NCBI GenBank assembly: GCA_016708435.1
Contig: JADJFV010000034.1
Coordinates: 372,001-436,000 of the forward strand
Direction: 5' to 3'
Origin: Leptospiraceae bacterium
Lineage (GTDB): Bacteria; Spirochaetota; Leptospiria; Leptospirales; Leptospiraceae
Length of the DNA stretch: 64,000 nt
Both the position numbers and the translations under genes were made by a program. The notes beneath the pieces were generated by a model. The model ran no database searches, was not told where the DNA came from, and saw only the letters and a program-made list of their open reading frames with translations. This document shows positions 25,398 to 34,122 of this stretch, piece by piece; the stretch's first letter is position 1, and every line of letters starts with the position of its first letter.

Positions 25398-26726
25398 ATG
25401 ATAACAAATCTAATCAACTGGTTTAAGCCAGCCGTTTCGCAAACACGTCACTCCGAAGAAGAAATTCAAAAAATTTACCCCAAGTATCGCTGGCATGTAT
25501 TGGAATCAACATTTTTGGGATACGCTGCCTTTTATTTTGTAAGAAACAATCTCTCGGTTGTCTCTAAAGAAATGGGAGAGGCTCTACACTATGACAAATC
25601 TCAAATCGGAGACATACTAGCAGTAACCGCTATCACTTACGGGCTTGGAAAATTTGTAATGGGTGCGCTCTCTGATAGAAGTGATTCCCGTAAGTTTATG
25701 TCTGTGGGGCTAATGCTCACTGCTCTCGTGAATTTCGTATTCGGCTCCGTGGAAGATTACTCTATTCACTTAATCCTCTGGGGGCTAAATGGGTTTATCC
25801 AGGGAATGGGCTGGCCTCCTTGCGGACGCTCTATCGGGCATTGGTTTAGTTTAAAAGAGCGCGGTAGTGTTTTTGCTATCTGGAATGTGGCGCATAACGT
25901 AGGCGGTGGACTTGTTGGTATGGTAGCCGCTTTTTCTGCCAGTCATTGGGGTTGGAAGTCTGCGTTTTATGTTCCGGGGATACTAGCTGTTATCTCGTCT
26001 GTGTATATATATCTACGACTAAAGGATACTCCTCAATCGGAAGGACTTCCTCCAATTGAAGAATACAAAAACGAAAAGACACTCCATGCAACAACCGAAG
26101 AAACAGAAAGAGAGCTAGGAACCAAAGAGCTTCTCGGAAAGTATATCTTTAACAATAAATTCTTATGGCTCTTTGCGTTTGCGAATTTCTTTGTTTATAT
26201 TGTGCGTTATAGTATGCTTGATTGGGGTCCTACTTATTTAAAAGAAATCAAAGGAGCAAGCCTAACCGGTGGGGGTTTCAGTGTATTAGTCTTAGAATTT
26301 GCAGGAATTGGTAGCACAATTTTAATGGGCTGGTTATCGGATAGGCTTGGCGGTAGAAGAGGGATGGTGAGTTTATTTTGCATGATTCCCATTTTTTTTG
26401 CTTTTGGGGTAATTTACTATAATCCGCCGGGAGCTTTATGGCTTGATTTAACAATGCTTGCTGTCATCGGCTTTTTCGTTTATCCGCCTGTAATGCTATT
26501 AGGAGTAGCTGCCCTCGACGTTACTTCTAAAAAAGCAGTCGGAACAGCCGCGGGCTTTGTTGGTCTATTTGGCTATATAGGAAGAACGGTGCAAGCCAAA
26601 GGTCTCGGCTGGCTTGCCAACAATCCCGAATACGGCTGGAACTATGTTCTCTATGCCATCCTCGGTGCTACTTTACTTTCTATTTTATTTTTAAGTTTCA
26701 CTTGGAATATTAAACCTAGGGAATAA
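25398..26726 (+). CDS. glpT: GlpT/UhpT-family organophosphate:phosphate antiporter (MFS)
   Basis: 442 residues and about 12 hydrophobic segments. The N-terminus (KYRWHVLESTFLGYAAFYFV, RNNLSVVSKEMG) and the AITYGLGKFVMGALSDRSDSRK loop are characteristic of the organophosphate:Pi antiporter family, as are the GMGWPPCGRSIGHWFS and WNVAHNVGGG segments with conserved arginines. It exchanges glycerol-3-phosphate or hexose-6-phosphate for phosphate at the inner membrane; sequence alone does not separate the two substrates. It is translationally close (2 bp) to the HAD phosphatase. glpD lies elsewhere in the window. Confidence 0.88.
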   Translation: MITNLINWFKPAVSQTRHSEEEIQKIYPKYRWHVLESTFLGYAAFYFVRNNLSVVSKEMGEALHYDKSQIGDILAVTAITYGLGKFVMGALSDRSDSRKFMSVGLMLTALVNFVFGSVEDYSIHLILWGLNGFIQGMGWPPCGRSIGHWFSLKERGSVFAIWNVAHNVGGGLVGMVAAFSASHWGWKSAFYVPGILAVISSVYIYLRLKDTPQSEGLPPIEEYKNEKTLHATTEETERELGTKELLGKYIFNNKFLWLFAFANFFVYIVRYSMLDWGPTYLKEIKGASLTGGGFSVLVLEFAGIGSTILMGWLSDRLGGRRGMVSLFCMIPIFFAFGVIYYNPPGALWLDLTMLAVIGFFVYPPVMLLGVAALDVTSKKAVGTAAGFVGLFGYIGRTVQAKGLGWLANNPEYGWNYVLYAILGATLLSILFLSFTWNIKPRE

Positions 26727-26734
26727 GTTAGATT

Positions 26735-27502
26735 CTAAATTTCGATCTCCAAAATAACAGGTGCATGATCGGAGACTACGAGAGACTGGTCAATCTTACA
26801 AGAGCGGATATTCTTTGTTAGATTCTTGGTTGTGAAGAAATAATCAATGCGCCAGCCTTTGTTGTTGGCGCGGGCGTTGAAGCGGTATGTCCACCAGGAG
26901 TATTCGTGAAGCTTATCTGGATTAGCCACTCTAAAGGCATCGACCATTCCTGAATCTAAAAAGTCTGTTACCCATTGGCGCTCTTCGGGTAGATAACCAC
27001 TGTTCTTCTCATTTCCTTTTGGATTGTGAATGTCGATAGGTGTGTGTGCAATATTGACGTCTCCGCATATAATTAGCTTCTTGTATTTTTTCTCCCACTC
27101 TGCTTTTTTCTTTGAATAGAAATCTAAAAATTCCATCTTTATCGCCTGACGCTCTTCTCCTGAAGTGCCAGAAGGAAAATAAGTATTGATGAATGCAAAG
27201 TTTTTAAATTCGACTAATATACTTCTTCCTTCACTGTCGAATAGTTTATGACCAAGACCGATTTCATGCGACTTTGGTTTTTGTTTTGTGAAGATGGCAG
27301 TGCCGCTATAGCCTTTTTTTTGGGCACTGAATACAAAGGGAATATACCCGAGTTCTTCAAAGAATTCTGGATTCATCTGAGAGTGTTCTGCTTTGATTTC
27401 TTGGAAGGCGAGAATATCTGCCTTTTGTTTTTTGATAAATTCGAATAAGCCTTTGCTTTTTGCTGAACGAATTCCATTGCAGTTGAGGGTAATTAATTTC
27501 AT
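26735..27502 (-). CDS. xthA: Exodeoxyribonuclease III
   Basis: A 255-residue AP endonuclease/3'-5' exonuclease of base-excision repair. All family motifs are present: LNCNGIRSA at the N-terminus, ILAFQEIKA (catalytic Glu), INTYFPSG, ICGDVNIAHTPIDIHNPK (catalytic Asp/Asn), WWTYRFNARANNKGWRIDYFF and the C-terminal SDHAPVILEIEI with the catalytic His. The length is normal. It is convergent with glpT and divergent from hisD. Confidence 0.95.
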   Translation of the reverse strand: MKLITLNCNGIRSAKSKGLFEFIKKQKADILAFQEIKAEHSQMNPEFFEELGYIPFVFSAQKKGYSGTAIFTKQKPKSHEIGLGHKLFDSEGRSILVEFKNFAFINTYFPSGTSGEERQAIKMEFLDFYSKKKAEWEKKYKKLIICGDVNIAHTPIDIHNPKGNEKNSGYLPEERQWVTDFLDSGMVDAFRVANPDKLHEYSWWTYRFNARANNKGWRIDYFFTTKNLTKNIRSCKIDQSLVVSDHAPVILEIEI

Positions 27503-27551
27503 TGTGAATATTTTCCTTTTCTAGAATGAATGATTAAAATGATTAGTTATT

Positions 27552-28838
27552 ATGGCTATTAAAATTAAGAAAATTAGTATAAAAAATGAATCCGACTATT
27601 TGGATATTTTAAAAAGAGCAAAGAGTGATATCTCTGAAGCCTTTGACGTTGTAATTCCTATTCTAAAAGATGTAGAGCAAAACGGAGATGCGGCAATTCG
27701 TCGTTACACCGAGAAGTTTGATAAAATAGCTCTTGACAATTTCAAATTTGAAACCAATAAAATCGAAGCAAATATTCCCGAAGAATGGAAGAAAGCCTTA
27801 GAAAAAGCGAAGTCAAATATCCGCCAATTCCATTCAGCTCAATTAAAAACTAAAACAGAAATAAACGTTAGTGGAAATAGACTTGGCATTAAATACACTC
27901 CTGTAGAATCTGTTGCTGTATATGCACCGGGGGGAAAGGCTCTTTATCCTTCCTCGGTATTAATGGGTGCCATTCCTGCCAAGATCGCAGGTGTAAAACA
28001 TGTATCCTTAGTTACTCCACCTTCGAAAGAAGGGGGGCTCAATCCGGTATTATTATACGCCGCTCAAATCGCAGGAGTAGATACAATTTATACTGTCGGG
28101 GGAGCCCAAGGCATAGCTGGATTAGCCTACGGAACAGAGACTATAACGAGGGCAGAATTTATAGTAGGACCGGGAAATCGTTATGTTACCGCCGCCAAAT
28201 CGTATTTAGCCGGAGTAGGGCAGATTGGAATCGAAAGTCCCGCAGGACCTAGTGAAGTGTTAATCATTGCGGATAAGACTGCTAATCCACAATGGGTTGC
28301 TTGCGATATGCTGTCCCAAGCGGAGCACGGAGAAGACTCTGTTGCAATCCTCACTACAGATTCAGAGGAGTTGGCAAACCAAGTTGCTCTCGAATTAAAA
28401 AAAGCATTAGCCGAAAGACCTAAACGTCGCGAAATGAAAGAGAAAGCTATTGACGATAATAGTTATATATTAATATTTCCTAATATAGCGGAAGCGATAG
28501 ATTTTTCTAACCTTTATGCTCCGGAGCATTTGGAAATCATCACAGAGAATTACGAAAAAGACTTTGAAGGAATCGTTCATGCCGGCTCTGTATTTCTTGG
28601 TCCTTATTCTCCTGTTGCAATGGGGGATTATATCTCAGGGACTAATCATGTTTTGCCGACAGCAGGTGGAAGTAGAATCTATTCCTCTTTAGGTGTAGAT
28701 ACATTTCTAAAACGAGTCACCTATCAAGAGATTCGTCGCGATTCACTGACAGAATTATACCCGTATGTAAAAACTCTTTCCGAAATAGAAGGACTAGACG
28801 AAGAGCACGGAACTTCTGTATATTTAAGAACTCTATAA
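27552..28838 (+). CDS. hisD: Histidinol dehydrogenase
   Basis: A 428-residue NAD-dependent enzyme that catalyses the last two steps of histidine synthesis (L-histidinol to L-histidine). Recognised by YAPGGKALYPSSVLMGAIPA, VGGAQGIAGLAYGTET, GPGNRYVTAAK, GPSEVLIIAD, the zinc-binding LSQAEHGEDS and the C-terminal GTNHVLPTAG. Normal length. The start ATG at 27552 is supported by alignment with typical N-termini rather than by a clear Shine-Dalgarno. It is not in a his operon. Confidence 0.96.
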   Translation: MAIKIKKISIKNESDYLDILKRAKSDISEAFDVVIPILKDVEQNGDAAIRRYTEKFDKIALDNFKFETNKIEANIPEEWKKALEKAKSNIRQFHSAQLKTKTEINVSGNRLGIKYTPVESVAVYAPGGKALYPSSVLMGAIPAKIAGVKHVSLVTPPSKEGGLNPVLLYAAQIAGVDTIYTVGGAQGIAGLAYGTETITRAEFIVGPGNRYVTAAKSYLAGVGQIGIESPAGPSEVLIIADKTANPQWVACDMLSQAEHGEDSVAILTTDSEELANQVALELKKALAERPKRREMKEKAIDDNSYILIFPNIAEAIDFSNLYAPEHLEIITENYEKDFEGIVHAGSVFLGPYSPVAMGDYISGTNHVLPTAGGSRIYSSLGVDTFLKRVTYQEIRRDSLTELYPYVKTLSEIEGLDEEHGTSVYLRTL

Positions 28839-28861
28839 AATAAAAATAACAGGATAGAAGG

Positions 28862-29284
28862 ATGAAAAACGTAAAAGAAATTGTGGATGGCATTTTAAAT
28901 TCCAAGATTGCTATTGAGAGATATTTAGCGGATAATGAGAGTTTATCCAAGAACACCAAGCCACTCTTTCTTGCGTTTTGGGATTTTGATGGAACCATAC
29001 TCAAAGGAGATTGCTCGGAGGGTCTAAATGAGCCAAATGGTTTTAAAGGACTAATGGAATTAGGCGTTTTAAATGGCCATTCTGCCGAGTTTAAGGGTGA
29101 GTCAGGTGTAGATGCATTCTGGAAAAAGTATAGAGAAATGGAAAGCGTTAATAAGAAAGAGGCATATATATATTTGCCTCGACTCTTTTCTGGAACTAAG
29201 GAAGAAACGATTCTAAATTTAGCAAAGAGCATTTTAATTCTGTCATGCGTAATTTCTACTTTCCATCCTCTATTCAGATTCTAG
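28862..29284 (+). CDS. HAD-family hydrolase, N-terminal part (frameshifted)
   Basis: Contains motif I FWDFDGTILKGDCSEG and a helical cap segment (VDAFWKKYREMES). The frame is lost near 29232 in AGCATTTTAATTC: adding one base (for example to the T run) gives ...AKSIFNSVMRNFYFPSSIQ and continues into the next entry. It lies 23 bp after hisD with its own AGGATAGAAGG ribosome-binding site. The substrate is unknown. HisD proximity raises the idea of a histidinol-phosphatase-like role, but nothing in the motifs shows this. Confidence 0.7.
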   Translation: MKNVKEIVDGILNSKIAIERYLADNESLSKNTKPLFLAFWDFDGTILKGDCSEGLNEPNGFKGLMELGVLNGHSAEFKGESGVDAFWKKYREMESVNKKEAYIYLPRLFSGTKEETILNLAKSILILSCVISTFHPLFRF

Positions 29285-29694
29285 AGCAATTAAAAGCGAA
29301 TGGAATTGATTCGTATATACTCTCTGCCAGTGCCCATTTTTTTATCAAAGGCTCAGCCGGCACCCTTCCAATTGATGCAAATCATATGTTTGGAATAGAA
29401 ATGAAAATTTTAGATGGAGTTATTACCCTAGAAGAAATAGAGCCTGTCACCTATGCAGAAGGAAAGACTGAAAAATTAAAGCTAATTGTAAATAGCCTCA
29501 TGCAGGACGAAAAGACAGCGCAAGTTTTTATTCTCGCTGGCTTTGGAAATAGCTTTCACACAGACGGTCCCTTTTTGCAATACATCGCCGAACAACGACT
29601 ATTAGCCGGTAACCCTACAACAGTAATGATTAACGGTGGTAATGCGCCCGAAGAATATGATGGAATCTTTAGAGAGGTGAATTTTGACATATAG
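29245..29694 (+). CDS. HAD-family hydrolase, C-terminal part (frameshifted)
   Basis: Carries the remaining HAD motifs: motif II SYILSASAHFF near its N-terminus, a lysine-bearing AEGKTEKLKLI (motif III) and the motif IV-like FILAGFGNSFHTDGPFL. The start ATG is internal to the intact protein, which would be about 277 residues with the previous entry. Compared with the HAD at 24637 it shares the phosphoserine-phosphatase-like layout, but the usual GDxxxD of motif IV is replaced by GFGNSFHTD. Confidence 0.7.
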   Translation: MRNFYFPSSIQILEQLKANGIDSYILSASAHFFIKGSAGTLPIDANHMFGIEMKILDGVITLEEIEPVTYAEGKTEKLKLIVNSLMQDEKTAQVFILAGFGNSFHTDGPFLQYIAEQRLLAGNPTTVMINGGNAPEEYDGIFREVNFDI

Positions 29695-29711
29695 GATAAT
29701 AAATTGTCTAT

Positions 29712-30719
29712 TTAAAAAAGATAGCTGGTCGACAGAAAGAGTATCGATTCCGGCTGACGTCCACCGCTTTTGGAAAAGATAGAATAATTGACCAAGGCTA
29801 GATGAATTTTAAATACTTCCTCTTCTTTGCTTGGAAAAGCATTCCAACTTACGCCTACTGCGAGTCCGAGAGAGCGTTGATTGATTCCTTTGCTGTCATA
29901 GAATCCGCCTGATTCAATACCTCCGCGAATTTGAAAAGGGGAATCTTTTAGAGTTTGCTCTAGACCAAGGCTGAGTTTTACTTCTGCTCCAAGTCCTCTA
30001 TCTAGACTCGGTCTTGAATTTTGTCCATTCAAATCGAATGTGCTTCGTTCCCAGAAGATTTTTCGAACCTCGGAGTAAATGACTGTTTGCTGCAACTGAA
30101 AGCTATAACCGACAGCAGCATATTCGGGTAGCCGCTCTTTTAAATTATCAACTCCTCGATAGCCTTCTAATCGAAACGCACCGGGGCTTTGCATTGATAG
30201 TCCAAAAAGATGCTTTTCCTTTTTATAAGAAAGAGAAGCAGTAGGGCTAAGAGAAAAACTGGATTGATAGCCACCTCTATAGACTACACTCGGTCCAATT
30301 CCAAAAGACGCATTCCAATTCTCTGAAAACTTATAACTCCAAAAAAGAGAGAATGTATAATTGGACATGGATTCATATCCACCGGGAAAGTTTTGATAAA
30401 AACTTTGTTTGCCCGTAACCCCCCAGCCATTCTTAGCATCTATTGGAATATAAAAGCCAGCAGAGAGTGGTTTTACTGCGCTGTATTTTCCTTGGTCTGT
30501 AGAAACAGTAACGCCTCCGTCTACGATGTATTTTTGGTTGGAAGAAAGGATTGCGGGGTTGCTGTAAAGATTTGCCGAGGGATTATTTAAACCTACACCG
30601 AGGGATGCCATTCCTGCCGGGGAAGCATGAGTAAAGCTTAAATCGTAAGGTCCATATTTATCTGCGAACAAGGGAAACGCAAGAATCAATGTAAGAAATA
30701 AAAGGTTTTTCAATCTCAT
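29712..30719 (-). CDS. Outer-membrane beta-barrel protein
   Basis: 335 residues with a signal peptide (KNLLFLTLILAFPLFA) cleaved near residue 19. The rest is a succession of amphipathic strands with aromatic girdles, starting SFTHASPAGMASLGVGLNNP and ending with a C-terminal phenylalanine (STSYLF), the classic outer-membrane insertion signal. The 'SPAGMASLG.G..NPSANLYSNPA' opening resembles FadL/PorV-like barrels. The function and cargo are unknown. It is convergent with the upstream HAD gene and divergent from argC. Confidence 0.7.
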   Translation of the reverse strand: MRLKNLLFLTLILAFPLFADKYGPYDLSFTHASPAGMASLGVGLNNPSANLYSNPAILSSNQKYIVDGGVTVSTDQGKYSAVKPLSAGFYIPIDAKNGWGVTGKQSFYQNFPGGYESMSNYTFSLFWSYKFSENWNASFGIGPSVVYRGGYQSSFSLSPTASLSYKKEKHLFGLSMQSPGAFRLEGYRGVDNLKERLPEYAAVGYSFQLQQTVIYSEVRKIFWERSTFDLNGQNSRPSLDRGLGAEVKLSLGLEQTLKDSPFQIRGGIESGGFYDSKGINQRSLGLAVGVSWNAFPSKEEEVFKIHLALVNYSIFSKSGGRQPESILFLSTSYLF

Positions 30720-30778
30720 TGTCTATACAAGTCTGGATATTGAGCTTTAAAGGCAATGAGTTTATTGGAGGAGTTTAA

Positions 30779-31798
30779 ATGAAAGTTTCTATAATTGGTG
30801 CTGGTGGTTTGACGGGAAGAGAGTTGATTGGTTTACTTGCCAATCATTCTGAGATTGAGATTGTTCATATTACGAGTAATAAAACAGCGGGAAAAAAAAT
30901 CTCAGAAGTGTTTCCAAATTTGAGATTTAAAAATGACTTAGTTTTCAAAACCCATGAAGAGGAAATTCCAAAAGATAGTTTGGTTGTCCTCGCTGTGCCG
31001 AATGAAGTCTCTCTTGATATGACACCTAAGCTATTAGCCGCAGGGCATAAGGTAATTGATCTATCTGGCGCCTATCGTTTACACAATAAAGAATTATTTG
31101 AAAAATTCTATGGGCTTAAGCATGAATCCTTTGAGTTAATGCAAAAAGTTGTATTTGGAATTCCTGAAATGTTTAGAGAAAAAATAAAAGGCTCTGATTT
31201 TGTTTCTAATCCCGGGTGTTATGCGACTTCTGGTTTAGTGCCCCTTTTTATGCTGGGAGAGCTTAGAGAAAGAATCCAAGGCGCCATTGTCATCGATTCC
31301 AAATCAGGTGTAAGTGGAGCGGGTGGAAGAACGGAGGATATTGGGTTTACATTCACAAATACCTATGAAAATTTTCGAGCATATAAAATTTTATCTCATC
31401 AACACACTCCTGAGATTGAGGAATACGGTGGTTATGCGATGAAAAATAAATTAGCAAAAATTGTTTTTACTCCGCACTTATTGCCAGTGTATAGAGGAAT
31501 CCTTTCAACGTTTGTAATTCAATTTGATAAAGCAATTGATCCATCTGAAGTAGCTACTCAATTTTCAAAATTTCAATCCGAACCATTTATAAGAATTTAT
31601 AAAAAACCAGAAGAAATTGAATTGAAAAATATTCAAAATTCAAATTTCTTGGATTTAAGTTATCGAGTCGAAGACAATATTTTAGTGCTTGTGTCTGCGC
31701 TTGATAACTTAGTGAAAGGTGCTGCAGGGCAGGCTCTTCAAAACATGAACTTAATGTTAGGTCTAGATGAGCGTAAAGGTCTTTTGGCAAATGAATAA
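30779..31798 (+). CDS. argC: N-acetyl-gamma-glutamyl-phosphate reductase
   Basis: A 339-residue NADPH-dependent enzyme of arginine synthesis that reduces N-acetylglutamyl phosphate to the semialdehyde. Evidence: the Rossmann start SIIGAGGLTGRELIGLLANH, the catalytic cysteine in SNPGCYATSG near residue 145, KSGVSGAGGRTED, the catalytic His region ILSHQHTPEIEEY and the C-terminal DNLVKGAAGQALQNMNLMLG. The ribosome-binding site GGAGG precedes the ATG. Type 1 length. Monocistronic, followed by two tRNAs. Confidence 0.95.
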   Translation: MKVSIIGAGGLTGRELIGLLANHSEIEIVHITSNKTAGKKISEVFPNLRFKNDLVFKTHEEEIPKDSLVVLAVPNEVSLDMTPKLLAAGHKVIDLSGAYRLHNKELFEKFYGLKHESFELMQKVVFGIPEMFREKIKGSDFVSNPGCYATSGLVPLFMLGELRERIQGAIVIDSKSGVSGAGGRTEDIGFTFTNTYENFRAYKILSHQHTPEIEEYGGYAMKNKLAKIVFTPHLLPVYRGILSTFVIQFDKAIDPSEVATQFSKFQSEPFIRIYKKPEEIELKNIQNSNFLDLSYRVEDNILVLVSALDNLVKGAAGQALQNMNLMLGLDERKGLLANE

Positions 31799-31881
31799 AA
31801 AAGTTATAAAAATTTGCTTTTTTTCTTTGAATTGTCTTTGACTTTTCTCTGCTATTGAAAAAACTGACATAAGCAACGGAC

Positions 31882-31954
31882 GAGTCGTTAGCTCAGTCGG
31901 TAGAGCATTTCACTTTTAATGAAGGGGTCTCGGGTTCGAATCCCGAACGACTCA
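31882..31954 (+). tRNA. tRNA-Lys (TTT)
   Basis: 73 nt with a full cloverleaf: acceptor GAGTCGT pairs with ACGACTC, D arm TAGCTCAGTCGGTAGAGCA, anticodon loop CTTTTAA (TTT) and T arm CGGGTTCGAATCCCG. No encoded CCA (the sequence ends ...ACTCA followed by ATT). Confidence 0.95.
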
Positions 31955-31969
31955 ATTCGTTGCATTCTC

Positions 31970-32041
31970 GGTGCCATCGTCTAGTGGTTAGGACACCAGG
32001 TTTTCATCCTGGTAACCGGGGTTCAATTCCCCGTGGCACTA
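31970..32041 (+). tRNA. tRNA-Glu (TTC)
   Basis: 72 nt. D arm TCGTCTAGTGGTTAGGACA, anticodon stem CCAGG/CCTGG with loop TTTTCAT (TTC), T arm CGGGGTTCAATTCCCCG. The acceptor GGTGCCA pairs with TGGCACT with a G-U first pair. CCA is not encoded. It lies 15 bp after tRNA-Lys, so the two are probably co-transcribed. Confidence 0.94.
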
Positions 32042-32163
32042 AAATTCCTACCTCCTTAACAAACTAGCATTATTGCTAATTTGCTAAAACAATCTCTCAG
32101 AAGTTCTGCCTTTAATATCCCGCAAAGCAAATAGTTTTGAGTCAAGGCTATCATAAAAGAATA

Positions 32164-32236
32164 AACCACAAAGACTATAAAGAAAGATCATTCACTTTGT
32201 GTGCTTTGCGAAAACCATTGTGTCCTTTGTGTTTTA
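32164..32236. repeat. Imperfect palindromic repeat (ACCACAAAG...CTTTGTG)
   Basis: The left arm AACCACAAAGACTATAAAG is mirrored by CATTGTGTCCTTTGTGTTTT, with an internal CACTTTGTGTGCTTTGCG stretch. This is one of several small palindromic repeat types in the window. It lies between tRNA-Glu and the regulated ankyrin gene. Confidence 0.6.
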
Positions 32237-32254
32237 AAAAATTACTCCTTTGAT

Positions 32255-32320
32255 TATTTGAACGTGTTCAAATATTATGCTTGACTTTTATTTGCGTCTT
32301 ATTTAATATGAACATGTTCA
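32255..32320 (+). promoter_or_regulatory. Promoter with two palindromic operators upstream of the ankyrin-TetR pair
   Basis: TATTTGAACGTGTTCAAATA (32255-32274) is an 18-of-20 or better dyad centred on GT. A second site, TGAACATGTTCA (32309-32320), shares the TGAAC-n2-GTTCA core. Between them lies a promoter: -35 TTGACT at 32281-32286, a 17-bp spacer and -10 TAATAT at 32304-32309. Operator 2 overlaps the -10 end and start site, and operator 1 touches the -35. This is the expected layout for repression by a TetR dimer; the TetR gene lies two genes downstream. AAAGGAG precedes the start codon at 32338. Confidence 0.7.
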
Positions 32321-32337
32321 AATTAAAGGAGAACGCC

Positions 32338-33204
32338 ATGAAAACAATTCAAGTATCCATTCTTTTAATGTTAATATCTTCCGGTTTGCTTTTTTCGCAA
32401 GAGATAGAAAACGCAGACTGTGAAATTCAAAATTTAAAATGCATCCAAACCAAAATTCAAAAAGGGGAATATCGTTACGAGGATTACAGTCGTAAGAGTT
32501 CCACTGGTAGGACAACTCTACATTATGCGGTAGAAGCCAAAAATTTCGACGTAGTCAAAATGATTGTGGCGAATAACGCAAGTTTAGTAGGGATAGCAGA
32601 TGAATATGGAAACACAGCACTCCATCGCGCAGTAGCTCTTAACCAGAGACAAATGGTTGAATACTTACTCCAATCCAATTCTGATTTAGAAATAAATAAG
32701 GCTGATAGAAATGGAGAAACCATTTTAGATATTGCCAATGCAAGCGGATACACCGAATTAGCCGAATATCTTGTAGGCAAAGGTGCTCATATAGGTAATA
32801 GCAATAAATCTGCAAATGCAACACTATGGGTATATTCTGTGTATGTGCTAATCAGCATACTTGTAACAGTCTGGGTCGCGAGGACTCTTTCTAAAAACGG
32901 ACGAATATTTTTAATCGATGCATTTCACTCAGATGAACTCGCAGACTCAGTGAATCACTTGCTTGTAGTTGGCTTCTATTTAATCAATCTAGGCTATATT
33001 ACAATCGCTCTTAAGATTGGACTTAAACCTACAAATGCAGTGGAAGCATTGGAAATTCTAAGTTTCAAAATCGGGTTAGTAATATTACTTTTAGGTTTTA
33101 TGCATTTCTTTAATTTGTATCTTTTTGGAAGACTCAGAAAGAGAACTCTACTTAAAAAAGAATTGGGTATCGATCAAAATGTAGCTGTAGTAAGACCAGT
33201 GTAG
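32338..33204 (+). CDS. Ankyrin-repeat membrane protein
   Basis: 288 residues from the ATG with AAAGGAG upstream (a longer frame to 32281 would span the promoter). A signal peptide (VSILLMLISSGLLFS) is followed by about three ankyrin repeats: GRTTLHYAVEAKNFDVVKMI, GNTALHRAVALNQRQMVEYL and GETILDIANASGYTELAEYL. Three hydrophobic helices then follow (LWVYSVYVLISILVTVWV; LLVVGFYLINLGYITIAL; IGLVILLLGFMHFFNLYLF) and a basic tail. The ankyrin part is likely extracytoplasmic. The function is unknown. The double operator upstream implies it is switched by the TetR protein encoded next. Confidence 0.75.
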   Translation: MKTIQVSILLMLISSGLLFSQEIENADCEIQNLKCIQTKIQKGEYRYEDYSRKSSTGRTTLHYAVEAKNFDVVKMIVANNASLVGIADEYGNTALHRAVALNQRQMVEYLLQSNSDLEINKADRNGETILDIANASGYTELAEYLVGKGAHIGNSNKSANATLWVYSVYVLISILVTVWVARTLSKNGRIFLIDAFHSDELADSVNHLLVVGFYLINLGYITIALKIGLKPTNAVEALEILSFKIGLVILLLGFMHFFNLYLFGRLRKRTLLKKELGIDQNVAVVRPV

Positions 33205-33231
33205 AAAAAAATGGGAATTATCGGTTTACCC

Positions 33232-33390
33232 CTGTCACCTCGAACAGCGTCCACCCGCGCTTGGTCGCGCTCAACGCCTTCGCACGTGAGAGGTCTATTT
33301 AGCATAATATGATTGTTATATTGCCCTATAGATTTCTCACTATTCATTCGCTAACGCTAGTTCCGTTAAGCGATGTTCGAAAAGACTGTT
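33232..33390. repeat. Second copy of the CCTGTCACCTCGAAC palindromic element
   Basis: The left arm CTGTCACCTCGAAC...CACGTGAGAGGTCTATTT and the right arm CTATAGATTTCTCAC...GTTCGAAAAGACTG match the element at 16993-17087 in the methyltransferase. Each arm carries a central insert (GCGCTTGGTCGCGCTCAACG and GCTAACGCTAGTTCCGTTAA). It fills the spacer between the ankyrin and TetR genes and overlaps the most upstream possible TetR start. Confidence 0.7.
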
Positions 33391-33420
33391 CAAACCTTTA
33401 CCTTAATGACCGAGTTACTC

Positions 33421-34122
33421 ATGATAAAGAAAAATAAATCTTCGATAGCAAACAGAAAAGAAACCGAAAAATCAAAGCGGACAAAAGAGCTTATTTACTC
33501 AACTGCCATTTCTTTATTTCAAAAAGAAAGCTATGAGAAAGCAACTATGCGACTCATAGCAAGTAAAGCTGGGGTTGCGCTTGGAGCTACTTATTATCAT
33601 TTTAAAACCAAAGAAGACATTGTTATGTATTTCTATACAATCTCTCAAGACGATGCCAAAATTCAAAGTCTAGAGTTTTGTAGAACCACAGAAGATTTTA
33701 AATTGCGGTTAAAAAACATTATCTCCTATAAGCTTGATTATTTCTCAGAATATTATAATTTCATTTCTGTCCTAGCCAAACATGCGGCAGATCCAAATCA
33801 TCCGCTTTCTCCTTTTAGCAAAGAAACAACGGAAGTAAGAGAAGAGGCAATTCAAATTATCCGCGATGCCCTGGAAACTTCCAATTTGAATTTAAAAAAC
33901 GAAGTAGCACTGCATCTGCCTGAACTTTTGTGGCTATACCAACTAGGTATTATTTATTACTGGATATCAGACACTTCTAAGTCGCATAATAATACAGAAA
34001 CTTTAATCAATGAAAGCCTAGATTTAGTTTTTAAACTTGTTAAAATGTCTAAGCTTCCTTTTTTTAAAACGATCTTAGGCTCAATATTTAAAATCATAAG
34101 ATTGGTTAAAGCTCCTAATTAA
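33421..34122 (+). CDS. TetR-family transcriptional regulator
   Basis: About 233 residues. The N-terminal helix-turn-helix is typical: RTKELIYSTAISLFQKESYE, KATMRLIASKAGVALGATYY, HFKTKEDIVMYFY. The C-terminal ligand domain is helical. Start choice: ATG codons exist at 33373, 33406 and 33421; the 33373 start lies within a repeat element, so 33421 (MIKKNK...) is preferred. Given the two palindromic operators upstream of the preceding gene, it probably represses that operon and itself. The gene overlaps the convergent MCP gene by 8 bp at the 3' end. The ligand is unknown. Confidence 0.85.
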   Translation: MIKKNKSSIANRKETEKSKRTKELIYSTAISLFQKESYEKATMRLIASKAGVALGATYYHFKTKEDIVMYFYTISQDDAKIQSLEFCRTTEDFKLRLKNIISYKLDYFSEYYNFISVLAKHAADPNHPLSPFSKETTEVREEAIQIIRDALETSNLNLKNEVALHLPELLWLYQLGIIYYWISDTSKSHNNTETLINESLDLVFKLVKMSKLPFFKTILGSIFKIIRLVKAPN

